The notes beneath the pieces are model-generated. The model searched no databases. It saw only the letters and a program-made list of their open reading frames with translations, and was not told where the DNA came from. Made by a program: the position numbers and the translations under genes. A stretch of 64,000 nucleotides of DNA from Cupriavidus necator. Lineage in GTDB: Bacteria > Pseudomonadota > Gammaproteobacteria > Burkholderiales > Burkholderiaceae. The stretch is taken from positions 124,001-188,000 of the forward strand of contig NZ_SROX01000003.1 of NCBI RefSeq assembly GCF_013141915.1, given 5' to 3'. Shown in pieces: positions 49,466 to 57,969 of this stretch (positions within the stretch are counted from its first letter, which is position 1; the number at the start of each line of letters is the position of its first letter).

Positions 49466-50674
49466 ATGCCGCAGAAAAAAATCAAAACTGAAGACGTTCC
49501 TGCCGTGCGGGCAGACATCGTGAATTTCCCTGTGCAACCTGAGGTCTCCCGAGCGGAGATAGCCTTACGCAATGCGCTCGGGACTGTCCCAGTCAACGAG
49601 GACGCATTCAGCCGTCTTCTTCAATGTGTCCGAAACATTCAGCGCACGAAGGACAAGATCTCTCGTCTGCTCCAGGACCTTGGGGCGGACCTTCAGCTCA
49701 TGCATGAATCAACGACGGAAATCGTCGCTGCTGAGTATGGCGACACCCGAGCGGCACGGTCACGCGCGCGGGAGATGTTCTTCACCATCGCTGAGGACGC
49801 ACTCGACCTCACTCGTAGCCAGGCACAGCTATACCTGAGTCTCTACCATCGCTTTCTTCAGCACAACGGCGCGCTTTCGAAGCTCAATATTGGTGAACTT
49901 ATGGTTCTACGCCGGCGTGACTACTCCGCGGAGGAAATTGACGCGGTCATCGAATTCAAGGAGAACGACCCGGCCTACCATCGCAAGGACATTCGCAAGT
50001 TCGTCGAGCGGCTTCGTAAGCAGGAGGAGGAGGTTATCGACGTCCAAACCAAGTTGGACATCGCGACAGCGGAACTTGCAAGTACGGTTTCCGAGAATGC
50101 CGACAAGGATTTTGAGATTAGGCGCCTCAACACTGAGCTCGGACGATTGGCGTCAGAACGCGACGCGGATCGGGAAGCGCTGAGTCACGTACGGGAGGAG
50201 ATGACCCGGCAAAACTTGAGCTACAGCGCTATCCGGATGCAGATCGATGATCTGGAGCGCGAGAAGCGAGAGCTGCAGGACCGCATGGCGTTCTCGAAGG
50301 CCAATACCCGCCCGGAAACCGTTGAAGTGCAAGTGGTTCCGCTAGGCTACGCCTCCCTGGAAGACGCCCTGGCCGCCAAGAATGACGAACTCTCCGCGGC
50401 AAAGGCAGAGCTGGCCGATATCCAGTCGCGGCGCCAGCAGATTGAGGACGAAATCGCAGAACGCTCGTCCGTCCTGGATAAGCGTGCGCGCGCCCGTGAT
50501 GAACTCGCCAAACTGGTGACGGAATTCGAGCAAGTCGTTTCGACATTCGCGTCGGTGCAGCTCGCCGTACAGATGGCCGGAGACGTTTCCGAATTCCGCC
50601 CGGCCTTGACGGTGCTCGACAGCATCGTCTCACGTCTCCACGCCGACATTCGCTCGGCCCTGAATGCCCGATGA
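49466..50674 (+). CDS. Coiled-coil protein, 402 aa, partner of the FlhC-like gene
   Basis: Residues 1-160 are helical, with a helix-turn-helix-like stretch LDLTRSQAQLYLSLYHRFLQ then LSKLNIGELMVLRRRDYSAEEI. Residues 165-375 form long coiled coils rich in E/K/R/L (KQEEEVIDVQTKLDIATAEL; AEIADIQSRR-type repeats). No enzymatic motif. KfrA-like plasmid proteins share this combination of DNA-binding head and coiled-coil tail, but sequence similarity is not evident. Twelve bases upstream of the FlhC-like gene, behind the CCCCTAA repeats that it may bind. Confidence 0.65.
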   Translation: MPQKKIKTEDVPAVRADIVNFPVQPEVSRAEIALRNALGTVPVNEDAFSRLLQCVRNIQRTKDKISRLLQDLGADLQLMHESTTEIVAAEYGDTRAARSRAREMFFTIAEDALDLTRSQAQLYLSLYHRFLQHNGALSKLNIGELMVLRRRDYSAEEIDAVIEFKENDPAYHRKDIRKFVERLRKQEEEVIDVQTKLDIATAELASTVSENADKDFEIRRLNTELGRLASERDADREALSHVREEMTRQNLSYSAIRMQIDDLEREKRELQDRMAFSKANTRPETVEVQVVPLGYASLEDALAAKNDELSAAKAELADIQSRRQQIEDEIAERSSVLDKRARARDELAKLVTEFEQVVSTFASVQLAVQMAGDVSEFRPALTVLDSIVSRLHADIRSALNAR

Positions 50675-50686
50675 GAGCAAAGAGCT

Positions 50687-51862
50687 ATGCTACAGCACTC
50701 CCCCACCGCCGAGTTTGAGCGTTTGCGACTCACCAGGATGACATGCGATCGGATTCGGTCGGCAAACTATCACCTCACCGATCACCTTGCGGAACTGCTC
50801 GGCGCGCACCCTGAGCTTGAGCAGATGCTGCATATTGGCAAAGGTGGCGTCGACAAGGTCCGCAAGGCGGAGGCCACGCAACGCGATTTGATGGGCACCC
50901 CGTTCCTCGTTGTCGTGCCGACGCTCTCCGAGGTACAGGACTGGCGTTGCTTGAGTGAAAACACAACGACCACACTGGCCGTCGACACACTGCGTTCTCA
51001 GTTACCTGGCTGGACCAACGACGACAAGCTTCGCTTGTTCTACAACAATCGCCATTACATTTGGCTGATGGTCGAGTTGCTCCACGTCAGCATTCTGGCC
51101 GCGCCGCTTCTCGGGATCACCAAGGAGCTAGCAGAGTATCTGCGTTCGCTCCCGCAGCACGTCCTTGACACGGCCATTGCGCGGGTGGACTTCCCGATTT
51201 TCCGTTGGCGCCTGCATAGCAAGACTTTCTGGATCGACTTTGATTCCAGTCGGCTGGGGACCGATTCGAAAGGGCATCACTTCCTGACCTCCACCCCGCT
51301 GCGCGCCGATCGCTTGGCGACGAAGAACAGCTGGACGAACCTCCGGTTGGAGCCATTCCAGAAGAAGGTCTACAGCGAAATGATGGTCCGAAGCTACTGC
51401 CGCGCCTCGACTATCACATCGCTGCTGGGCATAACCTCGACACGTACCCGCAAGCTGTTCCACCTGATCCACGGAAAATCCTCTCCCTCCGGTCAGCTAC
51501 CGACGTCGACCGCCTGGTACTTCGAACATCCTACCCATCGCCTTCAGGCGACGACCATCGTCACGCTGTATCGCATTGCATTGGCGTTCGGCGCCAATGT
51601 TCCGGAGGCATTCATCGCAGCCTACGATCTTTTTGAAAAATTCTTCGGAACTTCGTCCAAGATCTCTGCCGATCGGGCATGTCACATTTGCCGAACCATG
51701 TCCACCGATGCGCAATTGGAATTGGCACCTTGCAGGGTATGTCGGACCCCCTATCTCATTGCAAACGCGGCGCCCCGTATTGAACTCAGCCACGCATTCT
51801 CCTGCCCCGGCTGCAGTGGGCTACTTGGCGGTCCAAATGGCGCGGCGCGCCGGCACAAATAG
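50687..51862 (+). CDS. FlhC-like transcriptional activator
   Basis: 391 aa. The C-terminal 170 residues have the FlhC layout: helices VYSEMMVRSYCRASTITSLLG, a dimer/DNA-binding segment with RIALAFGANVPEAFIAAYDLFEKF, then a zinc site from CRVCRTPYLI and FSCPGC. The N-terminal 220 residues are an additional unknown domain. Plasmid and ICE FlhC relatives (SetC, AcaC) switch on conjugation genes with an FlhD-like partner. No FlhD-like gene is visible; the coiled-coil protein just upstream may replace it. The pilus operon 11 kb away is a plausible target (inference). Confidence 0.7.
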   Translation: MLQHSPTAEFERLRLTRMTCDRIRSANYHLTDHLAELLGAHPELEQMLHIGKGGVDKVRKAEATQRDLMGTPFLVVVPTLSEVQDWRCLSENTTTTLAVDTLRSQLPGWTNDDKLRLFYNNRHYIWLMVELLHVSILAAPLLGITKELAEYLRSLPQHVLDTAIARVDFPIFRWRLHSKTFWIDFDSSRLGTDSKGHHFLTSTPLRADRLATKNSWTNLRLEPFQKKVYSEMMVRSYCRASTITSLLGITSTRTRKLFHLIHGKSSPSGQLPTSTAWYFEHPTHRLQATTIVTLYRIALAFGANVPEAFIAAYDLFEKFFGTSSKISADRACHICRTMSTDAQLELAPCRVCRTPYLIANAAPRIELSHAFSCPGCSGLLGGPNGAARRHK

Positions 51863-51880
51863 ATCAAAGAGGACTGAAGG

Positions 51881-52255
51881 ATGATGAGTACCGCTATTCT
51901 ATTCGTTCTCGTCTTTGTAGTGCCCCCGGTCCTGGCATACATGCTCGCGCGGCAATGGGGATGAAGCGGCTGGAAGTGGGCGTTGATCTGCTTCTGCACG
52001 CATTACATCGGCCTCTTCCTGCTGTATCTGCTGCCGTCAAGGGAGACCCCAAAGCTTCAGCAGTACTGCGAGAAGCATCCCGAATGCGCAACGAATATTG
52101 GCATGGCCTGCTATTGCGGATCGCGCAGCATCCGCCTGTGGCGCGAACAACGGTTCCTCTCCATGCGGCAGCACCATATTTGCAACCACTGCGGCCGGAC
52201 CCCTTACACCACTGATGCTGAAGCCCCACCTTCAGGGGGTCAAAGTTGGCTTTAG
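51881..52255 (+). pseudogene. Membrane protein gene interrupted by an in-frame TGA
   Basis: GAGG precedes MMSTAILFVLVFVVPPVLAYMLARQWG, then TGA at 51962-51964. The same frame goes on without another stop for 97 codons: SGWKWALICFCTHYIGLFLLYLL, a second membrane helix, then C-rich CEKHPECATNIGMACYCGS and HHICNHCGRTPY. Both halves make sense as one two-span protein with a zinc-binding tail. Either a recent nonsense mutation (CGA to TGA is one step), read-through, or a functional 27-aa peptide. Confidence 0.6.
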
Positions 52256-52392
52256 TTTGTCGTCTAGATGGTGTTCCCCTTCGTGTATGCTCACGCCGGC
52301 CGAAGGCTGGGCGCGGACTTGACTTTGCGCCCCGGACGTTAAGCTAAAAATAACGGACCGATCCCCGGCCGATTCAAAATCAGAGAAGAAAA

Positions 52393-53406
52393 ATGCAAAA
52401 CTCCAAATTCGCTTTCTCGGTCCTGGCCACGGCCACGGCGCTCACTTTGGCCGCATGTGGCGGTGGTGGTGGCGACGACGGTGGCTCCAAGCAGGAGCCG
52501 AGTACACCAACCACGCCAACGGTTCCGCAGGCTCCGACGTCGGTGCCGCCGGCGACAACGGTCTCCGCCCCTTCGTACCCCAGTGGCGACCTGCGTCTGG
52601 CAGCGTTCAATGCCCTGAGCGACTATCGGATCAAGATGGGCGTCGGTGCCCTGAAGCAAGATACAGCCCTCGATGTTGCCGCGGACAACCACGTCGCGTA
52701 CCTGAAAGCAAATTCTGCGGTTGGCCACGACGAAACTGCCGGCAAGCCCGGCTTTACCGGTGCAACTCCTTACGAACAGGGCGTAGCCGCGGGTGCCTCG
52801 AAGGACCAGTGGATCAGCCAAGCGGCAGATGGTTCCATCGGCTGCCTGGCGGACTTTAGGAACTCGGTGTATCACCTGCAGGGCATCACCAGCAACCAGG
52901 AGACGATCGGCCTTTCCATTCGTGACGGTTATTGCGTTATGAATTTTGGCGTAAAGACCGGTGCAAACGGCAGCGGATATGGCCTCCCGCAGTGGGGTGG
53001 ACAGCAAATGGCGACGAACGCCTTTGCTTATTCTCCAATCGACGCCGAAAGCGTCCCAGGAACATTCACCGCCACCGCCGAGTCGCCAAGCCCGGCACCA
53101 GATCTGCCGAGCGCAGGCCACCCTGTCATGTTCAGGGTTCCAGCTCCCAATGCAAGTGACGTGCTGACGGTCTCAAACTTTATCCTCACGGGCCCAGCGG
53201 GTAACGCAGTTCCCGCCAGAGTTCTGGTTGCCAGCGCCGCGAAGCCGAGCTCAGTCGCTTCGGCTATCTCGGATCCCTACGTCTACAGTGGAGTGGCCTT
53301 CCTTCTCCCTACCCAACCGCTCTCGGCTGGCACTTACACCGCAACTTTCGCGGGCGCTCGCAACGGCGTAGCCATCAGCAAGTCTTGGAGCTTCACGGTA
53401 TACTGA
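52393..53406 (+). CDS. CAP/SCP-domain lipoprotein
   Basis: 337 aa. Lipoprotein signal ending LTLAACGGGGG, Thr/Pro linker, then a CAP-like domain from about residue 70 (RLAAFNALSDYRIKMGVGAL then DVAADNHVAYLKANSAVGHDE, GYCVMNFGV). The last 110 residues are a beta-rich domain with SAGTYTATFAGARNGVAISKSWSF. Exposed on the cell surface or periplasm. Single gene with its own terminator. Its function on plasmids is unknown; roles in surface contact have been proposed for related proteins. Confidence 0.8.
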   Translation: MQNSKFAFSVLATATALTLAACGGGGGDDGGSKQEPSTPTTPTVPQAPTSVPPATTVSAPSYPSGDLRLAAFNALSDYRIKMGVGALKQDTALDVAADNHVAYLKANSAVGHDETAGKPGFTGATPYEQGVAAGASKDQWISQAADGSIGCLADFRNSVYHLQGITSNQETIGLSIRDGYCVMNFGVKTGANGSGYGLPQWGGQQMATNAFAYSPIDAESVPGTFTATAESPSPAPDLPSAGHPVMFRVPAPNASDVLTVSNFILTGPAGNAVPARVLVASAAKPSSVASAISDPYVYSGVAFLLPTQPLSAGTYTATFAGARNGVAISKSWSFTVY

Positions 53407-53430
53407 CGTAGCGCCAAGCTGCAAAATTGG

Positions 53431-53470
53431 AAATGGCCCGCATCGATGCGGGCCATTTTCTCTTCTTCCG
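53431..53470 (+). terminator. Bidirectional rho-independent terminator
   Basis: AAATGGCCCGCAT-CG-ATGCGGGCCATTT followed by TCTCTTCTT. Lies between the CAP lipoprotein gene and the convergent end of the pilus operon, serving both. Confidence 0.85.
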
Positions 53471-53480
53471 CGGGCTAGTC

Positions 53481-54092
53481 TCACTGCACTGTAGCGCCGT
53501 TATTACAAACACTGGCCGGCGCCAGGTATGTCCAAGTGAAGCACGTCCCTGGGCCGTTGCTGCCGCCGCCGGTCAAGGCCGAGTCGAACCCAGGCCCAGT
53601 AACGGCTTGAAACTGCATTGACGGTGTGCCATGAGTGATGACCCACCCGTTCACGACCGTCGACGCCCCCGGATTTCTCACGGTGACCAGCGCAGACGTC
53701 AATGCTGCGTATCCGCCAGAAGCTTTCAACTGATCGTAGGGGACACTGCCGAACAGCACATACTCTACATTACTGCCCCCGAAACCTTGCCGGGATGTGT
53801 ACGAGTATGCGTACGGGGTAGCCGCTGGAACCGGCACGCCGCCACCCGCCGCAAAGCCGCCAGCAACAAGCACAAACGTCACCGTGTTTGGCGGTGGTGG
53901 AGGCGGTGGTGGAGGTGGTGGCGGCGGGGGCGGTGCCGGAGCGCCGCAAGTGGCCAGACCATTCTGGACGAGCCAGATCTTCCCGGCAGGACAGTCTGCC
54001 ACTGTCATTGGTGACGCCGGAAACGTGTACAACTGTGCGGCCGCTGTTGAGAATTCGGCAGCGAGAACGCTCGCCAAAAGAATGCGCTTCAT
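53481..54092 (-). CDS. Secreted polyproline protein at the end of the pilus operon
   Basis: 203 aa. Signal peptide MKRILLASVLAAEFSTAAAQ, a short domain with two Cys (DCPAGKIWLVQNGLATCGA), a run of about 16 prolines, then a Gly/Ser/Thr-rich C-terminal domain with a final Cys pair. It follows pilV by 15 bases, so it may be a second tip or surface adhesin. The proline run is encoded by near-perfect CCG/CCA/CCC repeats and is likely length-variable by slippage. Confidence 0.6.
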   Translation of the reverse strand: MKRILLASVLAAEFSTAAAQLYTFPASPMTVADCPAGKIWLVQNGLATCGAPAPPPPPPPPPPPPPPPNTVTFVLVAGGFAAGGGVPVPAATPYAYSYTSRQGFGGSNVEYVLFGSVPYDQLKASGGYAALTSALVTVRNPGASTVVNGWVITHGTPSMQFQAVTGPGFDSALTGGGSNGPGTCFTWTYLAPASVCNNGATVQ

Positions 54093-54107
54093 AGATCGAT
54101 CTTGCTT

Positions 54108-55355
54108 CTAGTACATGCAGCCTGTCGTGACGGTGCCCAGCAGTTGCCCTCCAAGAGCCCCGGTATCGTTGCCGCTATACCAAGCCGCTGGCGACATGGC
54201 GCTTGCCTGCGCGTACCAGTAGGTGCCATAGTCGTTCACTGAGAAGTACGTTCCTTGAATGGGCGGCATTACGGTTCCAGTGATATTCACCATTTCCTGC
54301 CTTGGTGTGTACATCGCCCAAGCGGTGCCGCCAGGGCAGTTGTCCTTAGAGAACGTCATTCCATCCGATACGTTCTCGAATTTCCGCGTGATCGACAAGT
54401 TCCCCAACCCGTTGGTCAACGCGACATACCGGTTCCCTTTGCAGATGTAGCCGACGTTTGTACCGCTCGTGGCAAGCTGGCCATTGTTTCCGCACCACGT
54501 ACCGTCGGTCACATTCGTGACGGCCGTGCCGATCGGCTGCCAAATGCCGCCGAAGCAAATCACGAGCCCCGTTCCCGTTGTGCTCGTCCGGATCGATTTG
54601 TCGACACCGCATGCGCTGCCTGGGCTTCCGGTGCTGGTCAGGTATGTCTCACCGTTGCTTGTGAGGGATGTGTTTGCCGACACCCGCCTTGCGTTGTTGA
54701 CGTCATTGCCGCCCAGGTCGAGCGATGTCTGCATCTGGTTCAGCTCGGGATGCCCCGGTACCTGGACCCGGTACAGATACCCGTTATTGGCCTGCGCTCC
54801 GGTGAAGGCCAACAACGAAGCCAGCCGGCCACTCCCCGGGTTGGTGTAGTTCGCCAGCGGCACCTGCCACGCGCCGTACGCCCCATAGGCCCTGGTTGGC
54901 ACCATCGTCGGGTCTCCGTTCTGCCCTGCGTATGGTACGAAGCCGCCCTGCGCACCGGCTTGCGCAGCGATCTGCACCAGCTGGCGCGTGTCTGTGATGG
55001 CACGGCCGCCCTGCGATGTGACAAGCGCCTGCAGGTTGTTTGGCGTTGGCTGCATGACCTGGAGCAACCACGTCTGCCCGAACACGTTCGTCACTGAGAA
55101 ACCAGCGGGCAGATAGCCACCATTGACTAGCATCGCCGGCGTGACCGACACCGGCACACTCGCCGTGGCCTGGGCGACCAGCGTTGCGGCTTCGTCCTGC
55201 ACGAACTGCAGGGCGGCCTTATCGAAAACCAGCATCTGGCTCGCCGCGGCTGCGGTCTGCACGTTCGTGACGCCGGCTTTCGCCCACGTCGCGAAGCCGG
55301 CAAGGCTCAGCATCGAGAGCATCAGCGCGATGAGATATCCGAGTATCGCTTCCAT
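54108..55355 (-). CDS. pilV: PilV minor pilin / pilus-tip adhesin
   Basis: 415 aa. Prepilin-like N-terminus MEAILGYLIALMLSMLSLAGFATWA, a conserved PilV body with LDLGGNDVNNARRVSA, and a C-terminal receptor-binding domain rich in G/T/N with several Cys. In IncI plasmids PilV decides recipient specificity and its tail is swapped by a shufflon. No sfx-type repeats or Rci recombinase are seen here, so the tail seems fixed. Confidence 0.85.
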   Translation of the reverse strand: MEAILGYLIALMLSMLSLAGFATWAKAGVTNVQTAAAASQMLVFDKAALQFVQDEAATLVAQATASVPVSVTPAMLVNGGYLPAGFSVTNVFGQTWLLQVMQPTPNNLQALVTSQGGRAITDTRQLVQIAAQAGAQGGFVPYAGQNGDPTMVPTRAYGAYGAWQVPLANYTNPGSGRLASLLAFTGAQANNGYLYRVQVPGHPELNQMQTSLDLGGNDVNNARRVSANTSLTSNGETYLTSTGSPGSACGVDKSIRTSTTGTGLVICFGGIWQPIGTAVTNVTDGTWCGNNGQLATSGTNVGYICKGNRYVALTNGLGNLSITRKFENVSDGMTFSKDNCPGGTAWAMYTPRQEMVNITGTVMPPIQGTYFSVNDYGTYWYAQASAMSPAAWYSGNDTGALGGQLLGTVTTGCMY

Positions 55356-55362
55356 GCGTTTC

Positions 55363-55842
55363 TCAGGTGTTCAGCTGGACCCAGTGGACCAGCGCCCCAA
55401 CGGGAATGTTCGCCGGCACGCTGTACGCCATGCCGGTTGCAAGATTGACGCCCGTGCCCTGACTTCGGACGCGGAACCACGCCAGGCTGCCTTGGGTGGT
55501 GCCGAGCAGCGACGCGCCCGCCCCTGAGGACACGCGCACATAGCCGTACACGTCCCGCCCCCCAGCTGGGTTGGCCACGGCCATGCAGCCCGCGCCGGCA
55601 GGAGTCACCATGCCCGCCGGCAGCACCGGCGTGACACTTGCTCCGACCAGGCCGGGCGTCGCGCCGGCCGTAGCTACGCAGGCTGCGCCGTAGGCCTGCG
55701 CCTGCTGTGCGGTGATGGTTGCCACCGATTCCATGCGACCGGGCACACCGGCACCGGGCGCCGCTTGCGACAACTGCGCGAGCTGCGCCACGAATCCAAG
55801 ACAAAACAGGACCGTGGCGATGGGCATGATCAGGTAACCCAT
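55363..55842 (-). CDS. pilM: PilM-like type IVb pilus biogenesis protein
   Basis: 159 aa. N-terminal hydrophobic helix MGYLIMPIATVLFCLGFVAQLAQLS then a periplasmic domain (ITAQQAQAYGAACVATAG...YVRVSSGAGASLLGTTQGSLAWF). Size, topology and position next to pilV fit the IncI PilM family. It starts 20 bases after the pilS remnant and seven bases before pilV. Symbol assigned from context and pattern. Confidence 0.65.
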   Translation of the reverse strand: MGYLIMPIATVLFCLGFVAQLAQLSQAAPGAGVPGRMESVATITAQQAQAYGAACVATAGATPGLVGASVTPVLPAGMVTPAGAGCMAVANPAGGRDVYGYVRVSSGAGASLLGTTQGSLAWFRVRSQGTGVNLATGMAYSVPANIPVGALVHWVQLNT

Positions 55843-55879
55843 GACATTTCTCCTGAGGAACCAGCACGGGCCCTCGACC

Positions 55880-56294
55880 TCACTGGAAGGTGAGCGTAAA
55901 GGCGGCAGTCCTTGAGAAGCAGGGCCGCGCTCACGCCCTGCTTTGCGGTCCGACCGCCGCCTTCACCAAACTGAATTACCCCTTGCGAGCCACCGTTGGC
56001 AGAAGACAGCGTCATGGCATGCCCCAGGAATCGAGCAGCGTGGTGCTGCGAACCATGTCCGTCGGGAACACCCGCCGGTAATCATCGACGGAACGATCGC
56101 CGTCGTGAAGTTCGGTGGAGCCGTCGTAGCCCTGCGAGAACCCTGCGCGGGCAATCGTGCTCAGCTGTGCAATGTTGGTTGCCACTGCCCCGGCCTTGTG
56201 GCTCTGGATGCGGTTGTACCCCGCGTAGGAAACTACCAATGAGTGCCAACTGGCCCAGAACAATCGCGATGATCCGACCAAGAATCCCATCCAC
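55880..56294 (-). pseudogene. pilS: Degenerate duplicate of pilS
   Basis: Three frames each keep a part: VDGILGRIIAIVLGQLALIG, then YAGYNRIQSHKAGAVATNIAQL with FPTDMVRSTTLLDSWG, then MTLSSANGGSQGVIQFGEGGGRTAKQGVSAALLLKD. These match pilS at 56392-56892 in order. The start is now GTG and about 86 bases near the 3' end are deleted. Expressed only as fragments at best. Confidence 0.88.
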
Positions 56295-56391
56295 GTCATA
56301 CCCCTAAAGTGCCATGCTCGATTACGTTGCCTTCCATCGTGGATGTGATACCGATGCAGAAGCGGTCGCTGTAGCCGCACGCTCGCCTTAC

Positions 56392-56892
56392 TCACTGGAA
56401 TGTCAGAGCGAAGGTCGCCGTGGCGCTACAGGCCGCGCCGGCGGTCGCCTGGTCGGGAAGGTTGGCCTGGTTGAACGTCGTCGAGCCGACTGTCAGCGTC
56501 ACATAGTCCTTGAGACCCACGGCTGCGCTTACGCATTGCTTTGCGGTCTGTGCGTTGCCGCCGCCGAAGGTGATCACGCCCTGCGAGCCATTGTTGGCGG
56601 ACGAAAGCGTCACTGCATTGCCCCACGGATCGACCAGCGTCGTACCGCGCACCATGTCCGTCGGAAACATGCCGCCAGTAACCATGGCCGCGATGTTCGC
56701 CGTCGTGAAGTTGGTATACCCGTTGTTCCCTTGCGAGAATCCGGCACGAGCGTTCGTAATCAGCTGCGTGAGGTTGGTCGCGACTACACCGGCTTTATGG
56801 GTCTGAAAGCCGTTGTAACCCGCGTAGGCAATGCCAACCAGTGCGAGCAGGCCCAAGACAATGGCGACGATGCGCCCGAGAATTCCATCCAT
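56392..56892 (-). CDS. pilS: PilS type IVb major prepilin
   Basis: 166 aa. Very short leader MDG then ILGRIVAIVLGLLALVGIAYAGY, the N-terminal helix used for pilus assembly; the cleavage site is atypical (processing may occur before Ile or after Gly). The globular part has GFSQGNNGYTNFTTANIAAMVTGGMFP and two Cys near the end (CVSAAVG, GAACSATA) that can form the usual disulfide. It follows pilR by 36 bases. A degenerate copy lies directly downstream. Confidence 0.85.
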   Translation of the reverse strand: MDGILGRIVAIVLGLLALVGIAYAGYNGFQTHKAGVVATNLTQLITNARAGFSQGNNGYTNFTTANIAAMVTGGMFPTDMVRGTTLVDPWGNAVTLSSANNGSQGVITFGGGNAQTAKQCVSAAVGLKDYVTLTVGSTTFNQANLPDQATAGAACSATATFALTFQ

Positions 56893-56928
56893 TCGATACC
56901 CCTTTTTGAGTTTGAAATAAGCCGTTTG

Positions 56929-57969
56929 TTAGAACTGTCCCATCGAGGACGTGAGGATCGATGAGAGAGAGTTGGAGCCGAGCTGCAGCACCACGAAGGC
57001 CAGGAACATCAACCCGGTGAAGATCGCGGACATGACCATCCCTTTGGCGAGCAACTGCCGCTCGATGACCTCAGCGTTTTGGCGCACGGCCACCGTGATC
57101 TTTTCGGTGAAGTCATCGAAGCCCGCATATGCGCCGATTTCGTCGATTAGATCCAAGGACGGGAATCCATTGCCGGCCTGACGCATGGCCTCCGCCAGGT
57201 CCAGACCATCAGCAAGCCCAAGACGGATCGGCCGCAGCCGTGACGCCAGCCAGGGCGACGCCGAGCTGATCTGTCCCTCCAGCGCAACGGTGTCAGGTAC
57301 GTTCGCCCGCAACAGTGCGACGAAGGACATCAGCCAGGTGAAGCCAGTAATCTCTCGGTACGCCGTGAACGGGAACACGTGCCGGTCACAGACTCGCCTG
57401 CCCGGCCCCGTCCATCGAGACAGCGCCCACCAACTCCAGCCGGCATATGCACCGATCCCGCCGAAAATCACTGGCGCTGGCCACCCCACCGCCAACTGCC
57501 CCATCCAGTACATCGCATAGGCCCAGTCCGTCCATCTTTGGAGCGGCAGTACATCGAGGAACTGCGGGACGATGTATCCCCCGATCAGCAGCAAGACCAC
57601 GTAGAGCGTCACGAGATACACCGTTGGCGCGAAGAAGCTCGCCTGTAGCTTCTGACGAAGGCGTGTCGTCAGGTCCCGAACGTCCAGCACGAGCCGCATC
57701 GCTTCCGGCAATTGCCCCGCCCTCTCACCCGCGTCCAGCACGCTGCGCTCGAGATCGCTAAGGCTTGCGCCCATTGCCGCCATCAGTGTCTTGCCGTCGC
57801 GTACCTGGCGACCCACCTCGTTCGCCGCCTCGGCCGCGCGCTTTCTGCCGCGCCGAGCTTGCCGTTCGCGGAAATCCTCCAGAACCTGCGCGAGAGTCAG
57901 CCCATTCTCCAACTGGCTGGATGCCTGCTGATACAGGCGCCGCCGCATTCCCCAGGACAATCCGTTCAC
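56929..57969 (-). CDS. pilR: PilR inner-membrane platform protein (GspF/PilC family)
   Basis: 346 aa, GTG start overlapping the pilQ stop. Two GspF-type domains: GLTLAQVLEDF...GRQVRDGKTLMAAM and later GLDLAEAMRQAGNGFPSLDLIDEI. Three to four membrane helices (PTVYLVTLYVVLLLIGGYIVP; VIFGGIGAYAGWSWW; VMSAIFTGLMFLAFVVLQLG). It anchors the assembly ATPase PilQ to the membrane. Confidence 0.88.
   Translation of the reverse strand: MNGLSWGMRRRLYQQASSQLENGLTLAQVLEDFRERQARRGRKRAAEAANEVGRQVRDGKTLMAAMGASLSDLERSVLDAGERAGQLPEAMRLVLDVRDLTTRLRQKLQASFFAPTVYLVTLYVVLLLIGGYIVPQFLDVLPLQRWTDWAYAMYWMGQLAVGWPAPVIFGGIGAYAGWSWWALSRWTGPGRRVCDRHVFPFTAYREITGFTWLMSFVALLRANVPDTVALEGQISSASPWLASRLRPIRLGLADGLDLAEAMRQAGNGFPSLDLIDEIGAYAGFDDFTEKITVAVRQNAEVIERQLLAKGMVMSAIFTGLMFLAFVVLQLGSNSLSSILTSSMGQF

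Noticed and set aside
53797-54111. Plus-strand open frame encoding a long poly-glycine stretch
   Set aside because: It is the mirror of the polyproline codons of the secreted protein on the minus strand; that frame has a signal peptide and operon context, this one has neither.
54108-55355. Shufflon at the 3' end of pilV
   Set aside because: No inverted 19-base sfx-like repeats and no Rci recombinase in the neighbourhood; the pilV tail runs directly to a stop.
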